Assembly: GCA_023228025.1 (NCBI GenBank)
Contig: JALOCD010000094.1
Location: 1-17,606 of the forward strand
Reading direction: 5' to 3'
DNA from: Prolixibacteraceae bacterium
GTDB lineage: Bacteria; Bacteroidota; Bacteroidia; Bacteroidales; Prolixibacteraceae
Length of the DNA: 17,606 bases
Part shown: in pieces, positions 1-7,113 of the stretch
Layout: every line of letters starts with the position of its first letter
Position numbering within the stretch: position 1 is the first letter of the stretch
Program-made: the position numbers and the translations under genes
Notes under the pieces: generated by a model
Database searches by the model: none
What the model was told of the DNA's origin: nothing
The model's input: the letters and a program-made list of their open reading frames with translations, nothing else

Positions 1-2
1 TG

Positions 3-413
3 GGTGGTTTTCTTGCAGACAGGTGGAGCCGGACCAATTGGCTTGCAAGGATACATGTTCCTGCTATTGGCTTTTGTATAGCTGCACCTTGCATTTTCTT
101 AGCAAGCAGTACTACAATTCTCGCTCTTGCAATTATTGCCTTTATGCTTTATGCTCTTACGCGTGCGTTCGGAGATTCCAATATGATGCCAATGCTTTGT
201 ATGGTGGCTGATCCACGTTACCGGGCAACAGGATATGGTGTACTTAACTTTTTCAGCACAATTATTGGTGGCATTGCGCTGTATGCCGGTGGCGTTTTAC
301 GTGACTCGAACATAGATCTCAGTAAAATGTATCAGTTCGCTGCTTTGATCATGATAGTATGTGCTACCCTGTTGTTTTTAGTAAGGCCAAAATCAATGTC
401 TGATGCGGAATGA
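3..413 (+). CDS. MFS transporter, C-terminal part (5' end outside window)
   Basis: An open frame runs in from the left edge and ends at TGA 411-413, giving about 136 visible residues. It begins with GGFLADRWSR, the MFS loop signature (G-x-L-a-D-r-x-s-R). In a piece of this length this is the copy between TM8 and TM9, so roughly the last four membrane helices are present. Hydrophobic segments follow, broken by a polar loop containing DPRYRATGYG, and a short charged tail ends in KSMSDAE. Proton- or ion-driven solute import across the inner membrane is the family role. The substrate cannot be read from this fragment, but the downstream secreted GH20 and GH35 genes make a sugar or sugar derivative likely (inference). 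The true start is outside the window; the ATG at 144 lies inside a membrane segment and is not a plausible start. Confidence 0.85.
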   Translation, partial: GGFLADRWSRTNWLARIHVPAIGFCIAAPCIFLASSTTILALAIIAFMLYALTRAFGDSNMMPMLCMVADPRYRATGYGVLNFFSTIIGGIALYAGGVLRDSNIDLSKMYQFAALIMIVCATLLFLVRPKSMSDAE

Positions 414-441
414 TTTTTCCATTATTAAAATTTTGAGTACA

Positions 442-534
442 ATGAGAAACATGCTATTAAAAATATACAAACAGAAGGGCAAATACCCCAAGAGTAATAA
501 CATAAAGAAGATTCAAATCGCGGAGTTAAACTAA
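442..534 (+). other. Small unrecognised ORF or coding remnant (30 aa)
   Basis: ATG 442 to TAA 532-534 encodes a 30-residue lysine-rich peptide lying between the MFS stop and the GH20 gene. I do not recognise it. Its centre reads GKYP, seven residues, then IQ. The same GKYP-x7-IQ arrangement occurs in frame at 2874-2912, just before a larger broken coding fragment, although there it is interrupted by a TAG. This suggests that 442-534 may be the end of a truncated copy of the same kind of sequence rather than a working small gene. No ribosome binding site is evident. Confidence 0.25.
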
Positions 535-623
535 TTTGGCCGTAATTGAATAGTTTTTGCCCTTACACCGGAATATCTCCGGTTCGAAAAATTCAAATTA
601 GATATTTAGAAATAAACCTTACA

Positions 624-2696
624 ATGAGAATCATTTTTGTTATTATCTGCCTCCTGAGTATTTTCAGGCCATTATCTTCGAAAGAACTGCCGAAATGCTT
701 TCAAGTATTCCCTCAACCACAAAAGGTAGAAGTTAAAGATGGGAAAGGGATGTTTTACAATGAATTGAGTTTTATTATTGCCGAAAAGAATTCATTAATT
801 CCTGTACTGGGGAATTTAACCGGAAGTCTTCCTCATTACATAAAGAAAGGAATAGGAATTTTTCTTCGATTATCCAATACTGAATACCTGCCCGATTCGG
901 AAGAAGGATACATTTTGGAATTAGATGAACAGGGAGTGCATATTGAGGCCAGAAATCAGAAAGGCTTATTTTATGGATGTCAGACATTGGAACAGTTAAT
1001 GGAAGACAGCCGTGATTGTAATATTCAAATCCCCTGTCTGAAAATAACCGACTATCCTGAAATAGCTTACCGCGCCATCCACCTCGATTTAAAGCATCAT
1101 CTTGACGTCGGCCATTATTATTATAGCGTAATCGACCGCCTTGCAAAAATTAAAGTAAACGCCATTATTATCGAATTCGAAGATAAACTTCGCTATCGGC
1201 AGGCTCCTTTGGTGGGAGCGGCAGATGCTATTTCCATTGAAGAATTTGCGGCGATTAGCAGGTATGCGAAGGAGCGCAATATTGAAATAAGTCCGTTGGT
1301 GCAGGGATTGGGTCATGCTTCGTTTATTTTAAAGCACGAAGTTTATAAAACGTTACGTGATGATCCTGCCTCTGACTGGGTTTTTGATCCGCTAAACCCG
1401 GAAACATACAAACTTCAGTTTGCACTTTATGAAGATGCTATCGCTGCCACACCATATGGGAAATACCTCCATGTTGGCGGCGATGAGGTAGGTAGTCTGG
1501 GGAAATCTGAACGATGTAAGAAATCCGGGAAAGATCCCTTTGAGCTTCAAATGTACTGGTTACAGAAAGTGACCCAATTTGCAAAAGAACATAACCGAAT
1601 ACCCATCTTTTGGGATGATATGGTATTCAAACTAGCAGGTCTCTTCCACACTACCTTACATCCGGAAATTGATGTGCAGAAAGTGAATGAGCTTTGGGCG
1701 AAAAATAAACCATTACTGGAGAAGAGCCTTCCGCTTTTCCCAAAGAATTGTGTCTATATGCGCTGGAATTATTTTTATCCCAAATTAACAGGCAATCAAT
1801 TGGCCATAGATTGGTTTGAAGAGCACGATCTGAATGCCATGGCCGCAACTGCTGCACAGACCGTGTCAGCTATGCTTCCGCGGAATAATTCAAATTTTCA
1901 GGCAATCAAGAATTTCTGTCAGCTTACTGCGGAAAAGAAGATGAACGGCATCTTGTGCACCATCTGGGATGATTGTTCTCCTCATTTTGAAACAGTTTGG
2001 CGGGGATTGTACGATTTCGCTTACTTCAGCTGGAACTACCAAGATGTTTCCTCTGAGACCACACACGCTCTTTTTCGCCATCGTTTTTATTCGCCTGAGT
2101 TGGAACCTTCCTCTTTCGGATTTCAGGACCAATTGGAAAAAGCCCTGGCCTTCTGGGATACTGCATTAATTAGTGAAGGTGATAGGACTCATTATCATAA
2201 AACGTTTAAACTTTTAGACTTGCCACAGCCCAATAATAAAGGGGAATGGGGCATGAAATACAAAGAAAAAATAAGCCAGGCGCAGAATGCCGTAGTCCAA
2301 TATAAGCTCATTAAAGCTGAAATAGCGAAAGCGTTGGAGTTATCGCTGAGGAATACATATTCTATTGAAGTATTTAACCAGATCAATGAACTTCAAGTGT
2401 ACCCGGCCAACCTGCTGGTATTGATTGAACAGTATGACAATGCAGATGCTACGGATAAAAAGGAAGTTGGTCTGCGTTTGAAAAAATTTGTAACTGAATT
2501 TCAAGAACTACGCATAGGTCTTGAAACCGTTTATTCCAAAACACGCATACTGGGAAATACTGAAGGGTATCAGCTCGATTCGAATTTTCCGTCGCATTTG
2601 GCTAACGGGACTAACAATACCGATTGGATGTACATGTATGAATTGGCCATGAATCAGAAAATAACGGAATGGTTAGCAAAACAGGGAATAAATTGA
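624..2696 (+). CDS. Secreted GH20 beta-N-acetylhexosaminidase-like glycosidase
   Basis: The product is a 690-residue exo-glycosidase of family GH20, whose members remove terminal beta-linked GlcNAc or GalNAc by substrate-assisted catalysis. ATG 624 is chosen because it starts a clean signal peptide (MRIIFVIICLLSIF..., about 20 residues). The frame is open further upstream to a TTG at 546, but that would bury the signal peptide. There is no lipobox cysteine, so a periplasmic or secreted protein is expected. Residues ~25-150 match the GH20b zincin-like N-terminal domain. The TIM barrel follows at ~155-480 and carries the GH20 hallmark HVGGDE with the catalytic Asp287-Glu288 pair. Barrel tryptophans in FWDD and TIWDD are typical of the substrate pocket. 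The last ~180 residues are mostly helical. The length is normal for the family. The gene follows an MFS gene and precedes decayed sequence and a GH35 gene. Family assignment is firm; the exact substrate is not. Confidence 0.85.
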   Translation: MRIIFVIICLLSIFRPLSSKELPKCFQVFPQPQKVEVKDGKGMFYNELSFIIAEKNSLIPVLGNLTGSLPHYIKKGIGIFLRLSNTEYLPDSEEGYILELDEQGVHIEARNQKGLFYGCQTLEQLMEDSRDCNIQIPCLKITDYPEIAYRAIHLDLKHHLDVGHYYYSVIDRLAKIKVNAIIIEFEDKLRYRQAPLVGAADAISIEEFAAISRYAKERNIEISPLVQGLGHASFILKHEVYKTLRDDPASDWVFDPLNPETYKLQFALYEDAIAATPYGKYLHVGGDEVGSLGKSERCKKSGKDPFELQMYWLQKVTQFAKEHNRIPIFWDDMVFKLAGLFHTTLHPEIDVQKVNELWAKNKPLLEKSLPLFPKNCVYMRWNYFYPKLTGNQLAIDWFEEHDLNAMAATAAQTVSAMLPRNNSNFQAIKNFCQLTAEKKMNGILCTIWDDCSPHFETVWRGLYDFAYFSWNYQDVSSETTHALFRHRFYSPELEPSSFGFQDQLEKALAFWDTALISEGDRTHYHKTFKLLDLPQPNNKGEWGMKYKEKISQAQNAVVQYKLIKAEIAKALELSLRNTYSIEVFNQINELQVYPANLLVLIEQYDNADATDKKEVGLRLKKFVTEFQELRIGLETVYSKTRILGNTEGYQLDSNFPSHLANGTNNTDWMYMYELAMNQKITEWLAKQGIN

Positions 2697-2699
2697 GAT

Positions 2700-2795
2700 A
2701 TGAAAGACAATATTCAAATTGAATTGAAAATGTATGAACATCATTTTCACAAAGATGCCTGGGTAGAGCTTGACAAGATCATTGAACCGGCGTAA
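2700..2795 (+). other. Small unrecognised ORF directly after GH20 (31 aa)
   Basis: ATG 2700 begins 3 nt after the GH20 stop codon and reads 31 charged, histidine-containing codons to TAA 2793-2795. The tight spacing would suit a translationally coupled gene, but the peptide matches no family I know. The DNA after it is degenerate, so it may equally be the start of a gene that has decayed. Recorded only because of its position. Confidence 0.2.
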
Positions 2796-2891
2796 AAAAA
2801 GGAGAAAAAATGAGGACAAACGGATGTGTATTGGAAAATACGCCCCCATAACTTAAAAATCGGCGAATAGAGGGGCAAATACCCACAATAG

Positions 2892-3206
2892 CAATGGTAT
2901 CCAAACATTCAAAATTTTGCCTTGTACAACCTGGGGCATTCCATAAAAAATGCAGATGATTATCAGGAAATTTCTCCTGTGATAATAGGGAATTGGGATA
3001 ATAAATCTTTTTCTATCGAATGGCAGGAGTTTACTATTGATCTAACTCCTTATTTTATTGAAAAAGTCGGGCAATTTGAACTGAAGTTTCAATCAATTAG
3101 TCACGATTTCGCTTTTAATAAACATGGGGAACATGGGCTTGAATATAAGGATTGGAAGGTTGAAATGCATGGTACTACCAACCCAGATGTCATCTTGAAA
3201 GGCTAG
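2892..3206 (+). pseudogene. Remnant of an unrecognised, probably beta-rich domain
   Basis: This frame is open from 2892 (directly after TAG 2889-2891) to TAG 3204-3206, about 104 codons, with natural-looking composition: alternating hydrophobic and aromatic residues (SFSIEWQEFTIDL, FELKFQ, LEYKDWKVEMHG) that suggest a beta-sandwich. There is no ATG start; the first possible initiation codon is TTG 2922. Upstream of the TAG the same frame reads GKYPQ, as if the protein once continued across the stop. I do not recognise the family. Such domains often form accessory or C-terminal parts of secreted Bacteroidota enzymes, so this is probably the surviving end of a degraded glycosidase or binding protein (inference). 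A short live gene starting at TTG 2922 cannot be excluded. Confidence 0.45.
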
Positions 3207-3441
3207 AAGTCTTTTTCATCAATAACTCTAAGTAAATTACAAAACAAACGAATACCCGTATTCTGTTCATGGTGCAAATAAGGACCAAACCTGGCCGGTC
3301 AGTCGGAACAATTGAATTGAAGATGATCGATATCAAATGAATAGTTGAAAGGTGGCCAAAATGAATAACTATTATGTGTACGCAGAGGTAATATCCAGAA
3401 GATGGATAAAATTTTAATTATCCTTTAAAACAACTTATGTT

Positions 3442-5273
3442 ATGATAAAAAAAATTATAAGCTTAACATTTTTGATCGGAATTCTGAATATTTACCTGAT
3501 GGGTCAGATTCCTGTCCATTCATTTACTTTATCAAAATCCGGATTTTTACTCGACGGCAAACCGTTTCAAATTATTTCGGGCGAGATGCATCCAGCGCGC
3601 ATCCCTGTTGAGTACTGGCGGCACCGAATACAAATGGCCAAAGCGATGGGCTGCAACACCATTGCTGCCTATGTTTTCTGGAACTACCATGAAACGGAAC
3701 CCGGCATATTCGACTTTCAAACTGGGAACCATAACATTGCCCAATTTATCCGGCTGGTTCACGAAGAGGGTATGTTTTTAATGCTGCGCCCAGGGCCGTA
3801 TGTATGTGCCGAATGGGATTTTGGCGGATTGCCGTCTTATTTGCTTAGTATTCCTGATATTAAAGTGCGCTGCATGGATCCGCGATATACCGAGGCAGTT
3901 GAACGTTATATTAAAACGCTGGCACTTCAGGTGAAAAATTTTCAGGTAACCAAGGGTGGTCCGATTGTTATGGTACAGGTTGAAAATGAATATGGAAGTT
4001 ATGGGAATGACCGTACCTACATGAAATGGGTTCAGGAAATGTGGAAAGAAAACGACATTGAAGTCCCCCTTTACACTGCCGACGGAGCCGCACCATTTAT
4101 GCTCGAAGCCGGGTCGTTGCCTGATGCAGCCATTGGATTGACCCGGGAACCAATACCGCGAATTTTGCCGAAGCAACCAAGGTTAATCCGAATGTTCCTT
4201 CATTTTGCAGCGAATTATACCCCGGCTGGCTTACCCACTGGGGCGAACAGTGGCAACGTCCGGATACGGCAAAACTGCTTACGGATGTTAAATGGTTGAT
4301 GGACAATAAAAAGTCGTTCAATTTTTATGTAATTCATGGAGGGACCAATTTCGGTTACTGGGCAGGAGCCAATGCTTTTGCGCTCGATCAATACCAGCCC
4401 GATGTGACCAGCTACGATTACGATGCACCCATCAACGAAATGGGGCAGGCCACCTTGAAATATTATGCTTTGCGAAAATTATTGGCCAAATATTTACCTG
4501 CCAAAGAAAAACTGCCCGCACTACCAAAGCCTATATCTGTGATTGGGATTCCGGAAATCCATCTTAATGTTTCGGCTTCGGTATGGGATAATCTTCCGGC
4601 ATCTATACAATCGCCACAACCCAAACCGATGGAAATGTTTGGTCAAAAGGCTGGTTTTATTCTTTATCGCACTAAACTTATAGGCCATAAGAAAGGAAAA
4701 TTGCGGATTACCGACCTACATGACTATGCAACCATTTTCGTCGATGAAAAATATGTTGGAAAACTTGATCGAACCAATAAAGCAGAAAATATTATAGAGT
4801 TGCCGGCATCAAACACAGCAAACCCGCAGCTCGATATTCTGGTAGAGGGAATGGGGCGCATCAATTTTGCCGAATTTATGATCGACCGCAAAGGAATTAC
4901 CGACCGCGTTTCGCTCAATGGGATGACTTTAATGAACTGGGAGATTTTCACCTTGCCGTTTGATGAAGCATATTTGAATAAGCTAAAATTTTCCTCAGCG
5001 GAGGCAACACGCCCGGGAATTTTTTTTAAGGGCGAGTTTGTGTTGGCTTCAACTGGCGATACATACATTGATCTAAGTGATTGGGAAAAGGGTGTAGTCT
5101 GGGTAAACGGTCACAATTTAGGCCGCTATTGGAAAATTGGCCCGCAGAGGCAATTGTATTGTCCTGCCCCCTGGTTGAATAAAGGGAAAAATGAGATTAT
5201 TATTTTTGATGAACATCTGTTAAGTCCGAAGTTGATTAGAGGGGTGAAATACTTGGAATTTTGCTCCACCTGA
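3442..5273 (+). pseudogene. GH35 beta-galactosidase, interrupted by a single-base frameshift
   Basis: Two overlapping frames together encode one GH35 protein of about 610 residues, which hydrolyses terminal beta-galactosides by a retaining mechanism. The first (3442-4299) has a signal peptide (MIKKIISLTFLIG...), the GH35 start GEMHPARIP, and the acid/base motif VENEYGSYG (Glu183). Around 4138-4141 homology leaves this frame and continues in the frame one base back. There DPGTN, SELYPGWLTHWGE (nucleophile Glu codon 4212-4214) and GGTNFGYW follow, then the C-terminal jelly roll ending in VNGHNLGRYW and a PAPWL turn, with stop at 5271-5273. One base appears to have been lost, probably a G of TTGGAC. 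The first frame runs on 150 nt in nonsense to 4299 and would make a product lacking the nucleophile. No slippery heptamer is present. It is either a real mutation or a base-calling error. Confidence 0.88.
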
Positions 5274-5619
5274 AATATCATTTGATCCCCCATTTGGTCC
5301 TCCTCATTTGGGTAACAAAATTTAAGGCCGGTAGTTCGAGTCATCTCAGAAAATATCTTCCCTCCCTTACTGAAAAGATATTCAACCGATCATCTCACTA
5401 CCAGCCTCAACACAAAACTCTCTAGGAGTTTTTAATTACTGCTTGATACCTGAATCAAAAGTAAACCAGTTTCGGCGAATAGGGTTGTTCGGTTTTTTAA
5501 CGTAGCTATTCCCGGATTAATCGTTCTGTTATATTTTTTTTAACAGGCAGAATTTTAATTCAAACATTATTTTGATCTTAATTTACATTTTGAAATGATT
5601 ACAATATTAACCAGTAAAA
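5274..5619. other. 346-bp intergenic region, no gene seen
   Basis: No coding sequence is convincing on either strand. An 8-bp stem (5352-5359 with 5375-5382, loop 15 nt) is flanked by two copies of TCATCTCA at 5341-5348 and 5390-5397. It lies about 80 bp after the GH35 stop and lacks a T-tract, so it is a weak terminator at best. A 6-bp inverted repeat, CTGTTA/TAACAG, occupies 5526-5531 and 5541-5546, enclosing a T-run, about 75 bp upstream of the cytochrome gene. I found no well-spaced Bacteroidota -33/-7 promoter pair here. Confidence 0.5.
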
Positions 5620-5970
5620 ATGGATCAAAGTATGAATTGGGAAAAATTTTCGGGAAAGAGGGTCAAAACTGTTTTGGCTGTTTCCCTGTTGACGGTTTCT
5701 TTGTTGAGTTGCAGTAAGAGTTTGAACACGAACACGGATTCTTTGTATGTACCAACTGCAACTGATGTCACACAAAATGCAACCTTGGCGGATTTACAGT
5801 CTGGCCGCTCGGTATTTATCAACAGTTGTGGGAGATGTCATTCCTTCTATTCTCCTGATAATTTGTCTGTTGCCAACTGGAATGCCATTATTCCCAATAT
5901 GGCTTCCAGGGCTGGATTGTCAGCTTCAGAAGCGGCTCAGGTTACCAAGTATGTAACAAGAGGAAAATAA
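5620..5970 (+). CDS. Monoheme cytochrome c-type lipoprotein
   Basis: This 116-residue protein has a basic N-terminus, a hydrophobic stretch and a lipobox (VSLLSC, lipidated Cys near residue 31), so it should be anchored in a membrane facing the periplasm. After a Thr/Asn-rich linker comes a single heme c attachment motif, CGRCH (about residues 70-74). NWNAIIPNMASRAGLS follows, a pattern typical of class I cytochrome c domains, where the Met would be the distal heme ligand, and the protein ends in a short helix (EAAQVTKYV). Electron transfer is the expected role; the partner is unknown. ATG 5620 is used; ATG 5632 is an alternative with the same lipobox. The terminator just after it indicates that it is transcribed separately from the downstream oxidoreductase. 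It shows no visible link to the sugar genes. Confidence 0.8.
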   Translation: MDQSMNWEKFSGKRVKTVLAVSLLTVSLLSCSKSLNTNTDSLYVPTATDVTQNATLADLQSGRSVFINSCGRCHSFYSPDNLSVANWNAIIPNMASRAGLSASEAAQVTKYVTRGK

Positions 5971-5994
5971 CATAGATCTCATCCTAAAACAATA

Positions 5995-6029
5995 ACTATT
6001 TTAGCGATTAAAATAGTCATTTTTTTTTT
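5995..6029 (+). terminator. Rho-independent terminator after the cytochrome gene
   Basis: A perfect 9-bp stem, ACTATTTTA (5995-6003) and TAAAATAGT (6009-6017), with a 5-nt loop GCGAT, is followed by two bases and an uninterrupted run of ten T (6020-6029). It starts 25 nt after the cytochrome stop codon. The stem is AT-rich, so it is thermodynamically modest, but the geometry is textbook. It ends 19 nt before the oxidoreductase start, leaving almost no room for a promoter between them unless promoter and terminator overlap. Confidence 0.75.
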
Positions 6030-6048
6030 AACATTTTTTTATTTTATC

Positions 6049-7113
6049 ATGTCAAAACTACTTTCCCGGCTTACAATAAAAGATATTGTATTTAGAAACA
6101 GGATAGCCATTCCTCCAATGTGCCAATACAGCGCTGTCGATGGTTATGCCAACGACTGGCATCTTGTCCATCTGGGCAGTCGGGCAACCGGAGGGGCTTC
6201 GCTTATCATTCAGGAGGCTACAGCAGTATCACCGGAAGGTCGAATTACACCAAGTGATTTGGGCTTATATCATGCCGGACATATTGACAAATTGAGACAG
6301 ATCACCACGTTTATTGCCACTCAGGGGGCTGTGCCGGGTATTCAGCTGGCCCATGCGGGAAGAAAAGCCGCATGCGCAGTGCCTTGGAATGGTGGCCGGC
6401 AATTAAGCCCTACCGATGGAGGCTGGCAAACGGTGGCGCCATCCGGAATTCCGTTTTATCCGGAAGATTCCATACCTGATGAACTGACTGAAGTTGGAAT
6501 TCAAAAAGTGGTTGATGATTTTAGGGTTGCGGCATTACGCACCTTGGAGGCCGGTTATCAGGTAGTTGAAATTCATGCTGCCCATGGCTACCTGATGCAC
6601 CAGTTTCTCTCACCGCTCTCCAACCGGCGCACCGATCGTTATGGAGGCAGTTTTGAAAACAGGACCAGGCTGCTGCTGGAGGTTGTTGATACTGTCAGAA
6701 AAGCATGGCCCGAAAATCTGCCATTGTTTGTAAGGATATCTGCCACCGATTGGGCGGATGGCGGATGGAATCCTGTAGAGTCAGTAGAGTTATGCAGGAT
6801 TCTGAAGGGCAAAGGAGTGGATCTGATCGACTGCTCCACGGGGGGAATAGTACCGGATGCGAAAGTTCCGGTTGCCCCTGGTTTTCAGGTAGAGTTTGCA
6901 GGCAAGATAAGGAGGGAGGCATCCATACTCACGAGTGCCGTTGGGCTCATTACAACACCAAAACAGGCAGAAGCTATTCTGGAAGAGGGCTCTGCCGATT
7001 TGATACTCTTTGGCAGAGAATCTTTAAGGGAACCCTATTTCCCGTTTAAAGCAGCAGCTGATCTGGGTGACGACATTGACTGGCCTGTTCAATACATCAG
7101 GGCAAAGCCATAA
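6049..7113 (+). CDS. NAD(P)H:flavin oxidoreductase, Old Yellow Enzyme family (YqjM-like)
   Basis: The product is a 354-residue FMN-dependent TIM-barrel enzyme. The family uses NAD(P)H to reduce the C=C bond of alpha,beta-unsaturated carbonyl compounds. It belongs to the YqjM-type (thermophilic-like) class: RIAIPPMCQYSA places the flavin-tuning Cys at 25 and Tyr at 27; HAAHGYLMHQFLSP supplies the substrate-binding pair His176 and His179 and Tyr181; and NRRTDRYGGSFENR is the usual following segment. The phosphate-binding end of the barrel is LILFGRESLREPYFP. The length is typical and there is no signal peptide, so it is cytoplasmic. Its stop lies inside the 3' end of the convergent DUF5107 gene (17-bp overlap). 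Physiological role is usually detoxification or redox housekeeping, and I see no direct tie to the glycosidases. Confidence 0.9.
   Translation: MSKLLSRLTIKDIVFRNRIAIPPMCQYSAVDGYANDWHLVHLGSRATGGASLIIQEATAVSPEGRITPSDLGLYHAGHIDKLRQITTFIATQGAVPGIQLAHAGRKAACAVPWNGGRQLSPTDGGWQTVAPSGIPFYPEDSIPDELTEVGIQKVVDDFRVAALRTLEAGYQVVEIHAAHGYLMHQFLSPLSNRRTDRYGGSFENRTRLLLEVVDTVRKAWPENLPLFVRISATDWADGGWNPVESVELCRILKGKGVDLIDCSTGGIVPDAKVPVAPGFQVEFAGKIRREASILTSAVGLITTPKQAEAILEEGSADLILFGRESLREPYFPFKAAADLGDDIDWPVQYIRAKP

Larger units (their letters stand above)
2697..3441. other. 745-bp region without an intact gene; contains coding fragments
   Basis: No intact gene is visible between the GH20 stop and the GH35 start. 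Three protein-like pieces lie here on the + strand in different frames: 2700-2795 (31 codons from an ATG 3 nt after the GH20 stop), 2892-3206 (the largest) and 3235-3315 (26 codons ending TWPVSRNN then TGA, with no start codon). A perfect 6-bp palindrome with a 2-nt spacer sits at 3250-3263 (GAATAC-cc-GTATTC), about 180 bp upstream of the GH35 start. A 12-bp sequence at 2873-2884 repeats exactly at 477-488. The simplest reading is one or more degraded genes, followed by the GH35 upstream region. Confidence 0.5.

Noticed and set aside
546..623. TTG start at 546 for the GH20 gene
   Set aside because: It would place 26 polar residues before an obvious signal peptide; ATG 624 starts that signal peptide directly.
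2810..2851. 13-codon ORF with an AAGGAG sequence 6 nt upstream
   Set aside because: The Shine-Dalgarno match is good, but Bacteroidota rarely depend on it, the peptide is very short and the surrounding DNA is degenerate.
3361..3417. 18-codon ORF upstream of GH35 (leader peptide candidate)
   Set aside because: No attenuator-type hairpins and no run of one amino acid codon; probably chance.
4130..4150. Programmed -1 ribosomal frameshift in GH35
   Set aside because: No slippery heptamer or obvious downstream pseudoknot at the switch, and GH35 enzymes are not known to use recoding. A lost base explains it better.
5341..5397. Hairpin flanked by TCATCTCA direct repeats, like a miniature insertion with target duplication
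   Set aside because: The stem is only 8 bp and the repeats 8 bp; matches this short are expected by chance in intergenic DNA and no other copy is seen in the window.
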